DNA of 64,000 nucleotides. Origin: Calendula officinalis (lineage: Eukaryota > Streptophyta > Magnoliopsida > Asterales > Asteraceae). A program made the translations under genes and the position numbers. The stretch is from assembly GCA_963853835.1 (NCBI GenBank), contig OY970825.1:82855942-82919941 (forward strand), given 5' to 3'. Of the stretch, positions 55,659 through 64,000 are shown piece after piece (positions within the stretch are counted from its first letter, which is position 1; every line of letters starts with the position of its first letter). The notes below the pieces were generated by a model. That model searched no databases and was not told the DNA's origin. It saw only the letters and a list, made by a program, of their open reading frames with translations.

Positions 55659-58600
55659 TAAAATATACTCCTTACTATTAGGGGTGAGCATAACAGTCGG
55701 TTTCGATTGGAACTGAAACCAGAATCGGAACCGCAGGTTCCTGATATATAGAAACCGGAACCAAGACCTGAAAGACAGGTTCCTAAATTTTCGGAACCGG
55801 AAAGCTATACTCCGTCCTTATCTTATTGTTATTAAAGCTACACTCCGTCCTTATCTTTTAATTTACTTGACAAACCTATATTTATATTTATTTAATTAGA
55901 CATATATACCATTCTATTTTGTAAAAATACATATCAATTTCGGTATTCTACAAAGGCCTCCCATGGCCATAGTCAAAAGAGAAACAATTGTACTTTAGTC
56001 TTCCCATATTTATGCATGGACCTACTTATTGAGTTACGGAGCATGATCCAACCAATATGAACTTGGTAGCCCATGGACCTACCCACCAAGCTTTCTAAGA
56101 ATCATGTCATTTGGGCCTTGGTAGCCCATGGACCCCTTTTACTTGTCTTGTGTCGTTTTAAGCTATATTTGTGTTCTAAAGTTTTGGTTTTTGCCTAAGG
56201 ATATGGACCAAATGGTATTGATAATAACATCATATTCAAAAGTTAGCTAAAATTAACTGCAAATCGACAATTATTTTGAACCAAAATGTATTATCAGAAA
56301 ATTGACCAACGTTGATAGAGAGAAAATAGAGTAGTTGGAAAAGCTACAAAATAATCTCCAGAACTAGAAAGGAATGGTTCTCTGAATTAGAAGATCAAGT
56401 TAACATAATGCATAAAATTAAGACAAATTTTTAAAGCTGTTTTGGGAGGTTGTTTAGTTAGGTCATGGTTGTTGACTAGAAAAAGCATAAAGGACAGAGT
56501 AAGGCATCCTATATTGGTCAGCCTCTTAATCGGTTATATTCATTGTGTTTTGTAAGACCTCTTAATCAGCCTCTGAATAAAAAAATTCAACATGTTTTGC
56601 CTCTTAATCGGACAGATGTCAGAGGAAGTCTGAATCATTCAGACCTCTACATCATTCATATATTAATCATTCATATGCTATCAAACAACACCTTAGAGAC
56701 AAGACTCGTATTATCTTTAGAAAAAAAGTATTATCACTTATGACGGACTATTTGAATAGGGAGTTTTACTTATGGTATACACAATCTAACTTACCGTATT
56801 CTAGACAATTCACATTTTTGTTGTAACTAAGTAGAATCTTGCATATAGGGTTGTACTCCATGCAACAATATTTATACTTTAACATGGGCGCACATGTCCT
56901 TCAACAATAAGCAAGTATTCAAGAGTACAACCCTTAGAAGCATAATTGCTAATGAGTGTTTAATTGTCAATTTAAGCCAAAGCAGATGCAATTAAGGGGT
57001 GGTTGTTCACTTGTTGGACAACTCCTCAACAACTTAAGATGAAACTACTTGCCAAAATTACACAAACCCTATATCAATCAAGTTTGAAAAAGCTTTATTC
57101 TTTTATTACTCTTTACGAATTTTGATGTGAGGGTTTATTTTTGACCGCAATATGTATATAAAAAGCTAACAAGATGCTAAAAAAATATGGGACTCATTAT
57201 ATGATTCATACAGGGAGGAAAATGTGTTGTTTTTTATTAAATCTTTCTAGTTCATCCTTCTACTCATCAAATTACTTACATTTGAAATCCATTAATTTTC
57301 TTTATAATCTCATTATTTAATTTGCATACTTGTATTAATCAATAGAGTAGAAAAATGTGGGAGCCGGTTAGATCAATAGTTATAGCTTGGTCAGAACCGA
57401 CCGGTTGTACATAAAAAATCCGGTTGACCGGAAAAGACCGGTTAAAAAAATAGATAAATAAAATTGATATATGGATTTTTTATATAGGTTTTTGAACTTA
57501 AAAATGATAATTTATTTGGTTGAAGGATAGGTTTTCGAGAAAATTATTTTTATGGTATTTATTTTGCATCTTTATAGTTATTTTTTTCTTTTGCTTCTAC
57601 ACATCATTTACATAATTACGGCATCATAAATATCCAACAATATTTTCATTCTATTCAACCGGCCGGCTAATTTGCTCTGACCGCTTCAACGTAAAAACCG
57701 GTTTTTAAAACACTGGTTTATTGGACAATACACAAATATAAGATTGAAATTAACCTATAGATACATCAACCTAACATGTATGGGAGTATCAAATATGTCA
57801 AATATAAAGATTAAAACGCATGAAGAAATCAAAGAAACAAGTGACGAATTTTGAAAGACATATTTAAATTAAACTGAGATATCAGTTTTTTAGCTCACAG
57901 ATTCATATTAGTTTTGAAAACCTCATCCAACAAAATGATGTTCTGTTTAATCATTTTATAACCTTTATGAAAATAAAAGAAGGCACAAGTTAGTTGGTAG
58001 CATAGTAATATCAGTTGAATCCTTTTTGAAAATTGCACCAAAATGACAAAAAAGGGCTCCTACTATGCAACCACTTCTCTGGTTGCTATTGCTTTTAACT
58101 TTTACCCTTTAACTCATCAGGCTTGTTAGATTCTTTTTTAAAAGCTAGGTTTCTATACGCTTTGCAAGCTGACCGATCTCTGTGATCAACCGCTTTGCAG
58201 GTAGTTCGAAATCAATATAGGTGAACTTTTTTTGCCACAAGGGTATATATTTTTTGCTCTAGGGTTCGAACTTGGGATTACAAACTTAATTTTATATATT
58301 TATCTATTATAAAAGTTTTGTGATATTAACTTTGATTCACATGTTTTCTTAATGTTCACTAAAATTCCTTCCTATATGCTCTTGATCTTTAATTCTTGCT
58401 TTCTCCAGGGTCTCCCTTCTTTGGATTTCCTTTCTCTTCAATGTGATGCTAAATAATTGCAATGTTGCTTATAATTGTAGCATAATTGTGTAAGAGGGAT
58501 GTCCTTCAGCACGGGTGGCCCTACATTTTTCACTATGTATGCATGTGTAAATCTTAATTTTCTTTTAGTAATTTATAAGGTTATTCCTAACGTATTGTCA

Positions 58601-58751
58601 CGGTATACTGACATTCCAGTTTTTTTCAACTTAGCATAACATCTGTTGATACTCTAACCGACACAAATTGATACATTGTTGACAACAATACACTTTTACT
58701 TAATATTTTTGGACCCCGCGCATTATGAAATACATATACACAAAATAGTAA
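55659..58751. other. Intergenic with transposon remnants
   Basis: 55683-55800: an AACCGG-rich MITE-like block (ggaaccgcaggttcc). 56515-56700: a segment with cctcttaatcgg twice and the palindrome gaagtctgaatcattcagac, probably hAT-like. 57360-57720: words gaccggttg..aaccggccgg and aaaaaccggtttttaaaaca, another hAT-like foldback. 58150-58290: a repeat related to 17395-17500. No coding region. Confidence 0.45.
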
Positions 58752-59102
58752 GGCTATGGGGTATGGGTACCACACCCACACCCATTTTTTCTGCCACTTC
58801 AGCAACCACACTACCCCCACACCACATCATCTCTAGGAAATACCCACCACACCACACCACATCATTTTATTCCATTTAATTTTAAATAAAAAAGAAAAGA
58901 AGATAAAAACAATATCATGCCAACCAATCACAATCAGCCACGTGACCCCCACACACGTCATCCGACGTTGCGCGTTGCCTTGCCCCTCCACGCCGTTTGT
59001 GTGTGTGTGTGGGGGGGGGGGGGTGTTCCTCTAAAGCACCACGCTGTGGCCCCTCCACCTCACCCCCCACGCCCGTCCAAATTGGACCCATTCCGCACAG
59101 CC
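58752..59102. mobile_element. Tourist/Harbinger-like MITE, 351 bp
   Basis: The left end is GGCTATGGGGTATGGG; the right end read inward is GGCTGTGCGGAATGGG. Both sides carry TAA (58749-58751 and 59103-59105), the 3-bp duplication of PIF/Harbinger elements. The inside is rich in CACACC, with a (GT)n(G)n run at 58998-59023. Confidence 0.7.
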
Positions 59103-59105
59103 TAA

Positions 59106-61671
59106 TACTCACACAAAATACTTACTTTTATTTAGTTATTTTGTGATACTCACTTTTATTCAATCTAGCCTACATGTCCGTCATATCCCCCTTCGCCAAA
59201 CCGAAGCACGAAACCGAAGGTAAGAAATGACGACTCCGTTTCAAAGATGTCTATAAACTGAAGCTCGTTGGTTTGCAACTGACGTCAAGAATCTAATGTA
59301 AAAAGTGAAAATATAAAATTTGATATTGTAAACACACAAAATTATTTAAAAAAATGGATACATGGGTTAGAAAGAGCATGATTGTTGATATAAAAATGAT
59401 TGATTTGCGGTTTTTCTTTTCAAATTAAAGATTCATCTTACATTATCCTTTAATACAATTAGCATTCAAAATCACTGTTCATTAGCAAAAATAACGGAAT
59501 AGCTTTATACGGAGCAAAAATAACGGGATGGCTTTGAACATAATTTTCGGAAGTTTGGATGCAACAAAACAAAATTTTCATAATTTTTCATAAACACCAC
59601 TATAATAGGGGTGATTTTGTAAGTATATATTATAATTTTAGTTTTCACCCCTATAGTTATTACTGATTATAAAATATTTATAGCTATTAACATATTTTTT
59701 ACTTTTAAATAAACAAAATGAGATATTTACTTTTTAAAAAATTTACCACTAATAAAGTTATTGAAATACGATCGTAAGGAGTCTAATATTACAATACTTC
59801 TGATTTATACAAAATATATAATCTACTATATGTATTTTTAAGTCAGTGTTGATCCTCATTTTAGTTATGTAAAAGTAACATTTTAATATATTTTATTATA
59901 AATTTCACGGATATGACGATTAGTTTGATATAAGAGTAACAAAATCAAACCAATTTAATGACTATATCATTAGTTCTTTGTAGTGACAATTTTTTAACGT
60001 ATAAATTAAATCTAAGATATTAAATAATTGGTATAAATAAATTTTACATAATGCTAATTTATATATTCTTTTATCATAATATGCCAATAACAAATAAATA
60101 ATAATCGAAAATCATAATATTTTTTAAATTTGAAAAATAAAATATTTTAAAATTTTAATCAATATAAAATTGCATTTATTAAATGTTTTTACCAACATAA
60201 AATACTTAAAGCTAAAATTACATTTATTTTTTTTTCTCATTTTAACATTTGTGAACAATAAATCTATACCAATCCGTTAAAACTGATAAAACCGAACCAA
60301 TAAACTGAAAGCATTTCAAAATTGATGAGTCGGTTTCAAAATTTGAGAAACCGAGAGTTTCGATTCGAATTCAGTTTTAGCCAAAAACCAACCAATAGGA
60401 AACCACACAACTAATATTATAAATTATTATATGATTATATATAAGAAAGAAAAAGTTTTGATTGTTATAGATGTTAAAAACGAGTATTGTGGTCCTCGCA
60501 CGTTGTTGCGGGTTTTTAAACGTAGTTTTTTTCCGTTGACATTAAGATCCACTTTTGATCAAATTAATTTTTTCTATATATGAACGAATAAAATGATGCA
60601 GGATCATGTATTTTATAATTACAACAATATCAATAATATAATTTTTGGTGGTTTCTTAAAGTTCAAAATATAGTGCAAAATACGTTGAAATGCATATATT
60701 TAACACTCTAAAGGTTGTTATGTTTGTTCGAAATTTTGAAATTTTTTGAATACATAAATTTACAAAAAAAAAAAATTGTTTTTATTTACCTATTTTTATG
60801 TAATTAGAACATGTCAAAGTTTACTTCGTTAATTATAAGTTTTTTATTGCCGCAACATAATTGTAATGTAGCATTTTAAAGCAAAAAATACTACATCCCG
60901 AAAGAATTAAAAAAAACACTTTTTCTTTGATTACCAAATAAGTATCGAAAAAAAACCCAACAACCTTGTAATTTATGTATTCATTAATTAAAAGGCAAAT
61001 CATGAAATTCAAATCAACAACTAATATGGTGTATTTTTTATTATACTTTTTTAATCTTTATAATACCATCATATGTTAAATATTAATGAAGTTTAGTTTT
61101 ATTATGTGTAAAATATTATATAATATTGATGAATAAAACAAATGTTTTACCCTGTTAGGGGTAATAAAATTAGTTTTCTAATATTTATTTAAAAATTAAA
61201 ATTATGTATGGTCTCGACACATGTATAATATACTAAAATAAAAATCATGTTAGTATGTAACATTATAAATATTTTATTTTAAATAATATTTTATAAATAT
61301 TAAAACAACCGGAGTCAAATTATTAAATCTGTATAAAATTATTGAATCTATATAATGCTCTATTATCTTTTTATCTTTTAAATCCAATTTATAATGTTCA
61401 AAGAACCAAATAATAATAATAATATAATTCGATTAAAATAAGAATCTATTTAATAATTTAATAGCCTTCAATTATCTTTAGTTCTTTACCTTTAACTAAC
61501 CTTGAGTTAGCAGAGGAAGTGGCTGAGGTAGGATCACGTATTTATTCCTATAAATACTACTAATATATAGTAGTTCTTATAAAAATCAATATATATTGAC
61601 TTTTATAGCCTTGTACTCCGTTTTGTATGATCCTCTAATGAACAGTGCTGCTTTGTATGGTAAATGTACTA
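59106..61671. other. Intergenic AT-rich DNA, no gene seen
   Basis: Very AT-rich. 60265-60400 has an AACCGA foldback (ccgaaccaataaactg, gaaaccgagagtttcgattc). A minus-strand Helitron-like hairpin (acccgcaacaacgtgcgagg) lies at 60493-60512. Nothing coding. Confidence 0.5.
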
Positions 61672-61935
61672 CTCCCTCCGTCCCTTAATAAAGTTCTCAT
61701 TTCACCTTCAAGTTTTGTCCCTAAATAAATTTCTCATTTCTCAAACTTAAGGGACCCACTTAATATAATAATATTCTTACCAATACTTTCACCACTAACT
61801 ATCTCTTAAAACACTTTCTCTCTCCAATCAAAACTTATATTTTATTCAAAAGTAATACCAAATACCCCACCACTAACCATCTCCTAAAATGTTGTGCCTA
61901 ACACAAATGAGAACTTTATTTAGGGACGGAGGGAG
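61672..61935. mobile_element. Stowaway MITE, 264 bp
   Basis: CTCCCTCCGTCCCTTAATAA at the left and gggacggagggag at the right, TA on both sides (61670-61671 and 61936-61937). Confidence 0.95.
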
Positions 61936-62074
61936 TATAAGGTAAATGGTCATGTCTAAAGTATATATTAGCAATCGATACCTGCGATGCGCGGCCTAAC
62001 ATCTTACATATTTTCACACGTGTTACAATATAGGCAAGACCAAGGTAATTTGAAGTCTTAGAAGAAAATTTATA

Positions 62075-62339
62075 CTCCCTTCGTCCCACAAAAAACTTCT
62101 CATTTCACTTTAAACTTTTGTCCCACAAAAAACTTCTCATTTCCTATATTTGGTGGGCTCCACACAATAAAAAAACTATTATTATTAAAAACCCCACCAC
62201 TAATATTCACTAACTATCTTTCTCTCTCCAATCCAACCTTATATTTTAATCAAAAGTATTATCAATGACCCCACCACTAACTATCACCTAAAAACATGTG
62301 CAAAAGCCAAATGGGAAGTTTTTTGTGGGACGGAGGGAG
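62075..62339. mobile_element. Stowaway MITE, 265 bp
   Basis: CTCCCTTCGTCCCACAAAAA at the left and gggacggagggag at the right, TA on both sides (62073-62074 and 62340-62341). Close in sequence to the element at 53844. Confidence 0.95.
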
Positions 62340-63620
62340 TATTAACCAAAAGTTTTAATCTTAAAGTATTATTTTTAGATGATATCTTTTTTAACGGCTA
62401 ACACGCACCCTTTAATTCTACACTTTTTTGTCTATATTGAGACTTGAATCCATAAATTCATAATCATGTGAGAAATCATAAACAACAGATACCACTAAAC
62501 TATAAGCATTTGGTTTTTAGACGATTATTAAATTTTAAAGGTATTTTATAACTCAATTGGAAGCCTTAAGATTATTAAATAACTTTATTATGTATCTATA
62601 AATCATATATTAAAAAATCTAGTTATTATAATGATTATTAAAACTTGCATTGAAATATTATTACTACTACTATCTATATTGAATAAAAGCACAGATTAAA
62701 GGAATCAAAACTAGTTTAACAGGAATTTATTTTGCATAAAAGTATTCGATCTAGCAACCGCTGCAACGCGCGGGGATAAATAAAAGGTTTTAGTTTAAGA
62801 ATAAAAAGAAAAGAAATAAAAAATGACTTTTTTACCCTCATGTGCATTGCATATGGGGTAAGTTAACAGAAACAATTAACGTCAGTTAGTGTAAAGGACC
62901 ATCGGTGAAAAACCTATCAGAATTAAGGACCATCAGTGTAATTTTTGAAACTAAATGACCATTGATGAAATTTGCTATTATATTTTTTATTGGTAAACTT
63001 TTAAAATATCATCCTAAGTCTTTGAACTTAAATAAAAACCTTACTAAATCATTATTAAATTTATATGAAATATCAACATGGTCCTCTACATCTGTAACTA
63101 TTTAAATATTAAAGGATATTATTATTGTTTTTTTATTAGATCAATCCACTTTTACTTATCATAGAAATTAAAGCCAATTGAAATAAGAATTGACTATTTA
63201 TGTCAAAAAAATTAAATTTAAAATTCCGGTGCAACGTGCGGGTCTAACTATGCTTGTTTCCAACTACTTTTGTTAAACTCTACATGTATGTAGTGCTAAA
63301 TAACCACTTTTGACAACACGCTCTACATGTATGTAGTGATAAATATCCCACTTTTGACATATTTGTTGTAGTTTTGTAATTGACCATAATTCTTTTTATA
63401 GCTTTGATAATAATAATAAAGGGATGTTGTAGAACATATTTTTTTATGTTTAAATTTTATATAACAATACTTTAATTACCAAAAAACGTTTACTATAAAG
63501 TAATGTTATTTTATAATCATTTATTCTTCAAGTGTTCTTATTTTACAGAAATTTATCCTTTCAAGTATGAATTTTATTGCTCCAAAGTTTAATGATGTTG
63601 TTTCTTTATTTATCCCTATT
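62340..63620. other. Intergenic with Helitron-like hairpins
   Basis: Hairpin words ccgctgcaacgcgcgggg (62758-62775) and ccggtgcaacgtgcgggtct (63225-63244, then aac) resemble plant Helitron 3' ends. atctatattgaataaaagca near 62670 resembles a 5' end. A ~50-bp duplication around ctacatgtatgtagtg occurs at 63280 and 63330. Confidence 0.5.
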
Positions 63621-63624
63621 TCAA

Positions 63625-63830
63625 AGGTACATCTAGTGAGAAGTGTTATTTCTAGGATTTTGCTTGCTGCTACTATCTATTAGAGCAAATTCCTAGACTA
63701 TTTTCCAAGAAGACCAAGACTCTTGTGCAACTATATGATGAGATTATTACCATTATTCACTGAAGTTATTGATTGGAAGCTTCCTAAGTCTAGTGTTATT
63801 TCTGACCTGTTAGGTCAAATCTAATGATTG
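63625..63830 (+). pseudogene. LINE reverse-transcriptase C-terminal remnant
   Basis: One frame reads VHLVRSVISRILLAATIY and then a stop; the next frame continues RLFSKKTKTLVQLYDEIITI; later VIDWKLPKSSVISDLL. This resembles the zf-RVT tail of plant non-LTR retrotransposons (...VISRL.LAA..YFIWQERN.RLF....R....L...I). Several stops and frameshifts show that it is dead. The match is by eye and short. Confidence 0.45.
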
Positions 63831-64000
63831 TTTGAACTATAGTTATTTGATTTTTAATATCTACAGTTAGTTTTCGTGTTTATGATATGTTATAAACATA
63901 GTTTGTTTACAATATGTTAGTTTGAGATGGTCATTTTTAGCCAAAAAAAAACATTATTAAACATTTAAAGCATTCTTAAAGACTTACAATTGACATAATC

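Overview
This window is plant nuclear DNA. It is AT-rich, its genes are split by introns with GT..AG borders, and it is full of transposable elements (Stowaway MITEs, Helitrons, hAT/Mutator foldbacks, a chromodomain Ty3/gypsy element). Protein families and repeat styles point to a eudicot. I suspect Asteraceae, but that rests on remembered repeat flavour and was not tested.

Layout. Bases 1-2,100 hold the end of an unassigned region and a small minus-strand gene (805-1886, TATA box at 2058-2065) that I could not name. Bases 2564-8763 are, by my reading, two sibling non-autonomous Helitrons only 24 bp apart. The first carries pieces of unrelated genes (TPR-like, mitochondrial cytochrome c1, trehalose-6-phosphate synthase). 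The second carries a diverged copy of the promoter of the small neighbouring gene. Bases 9,090-16,132 hold an eight-coding-exon gene for a 1,578-aa Q/S/N-rich nuclear-type protein with a recent triple internal repeat. Bases 16,133-24,640 are intergenic DNA with repeat remnants and an eroded minus-strand gene. Bases 24,640-29,865 hold an intact diacylglycerol kinase gene (DGK1/2 type, 747 aa). Bases 29,866-35,500 are transposon-rich, including a broken Helitron helicase and a 1,025-bp hAT element with perfect 8-bp target duplications. Bases 35,529-37,050 hold a truncated TRF-like gene broken by a foldback element. A Mutator-like element with an internal tandem array lies at 38,488-39,141, followed by an ELM2-SANT gene (CDS 41,422-43,226).

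From 44,730 to 53,669 an older transposon is split by a young 8.4-kb Ty3/gypsy chromovirus on the minus strand, with both sets of target duplications visible. An F-box gene (54,624-55,658) follows directly, with MITEs as its upstream region. From 55,660 to 64,000 I see no gene, only MITEs, Helitron-like hairpins and a LINE fragment.

Four genes look intact: the Q-rich protein, DGK, ELM2-SANT and the F-box protein. They share no obvious pathway; this is ordinary plant gene order. DGK acts in phospholipase C signalling, ELM2-SANT in chromatin and the F-box protein in ubiquitin ligation. The notable biology is the mobile DNA: multi-gene capture by Helitrons, nested insertions and gene breakage.
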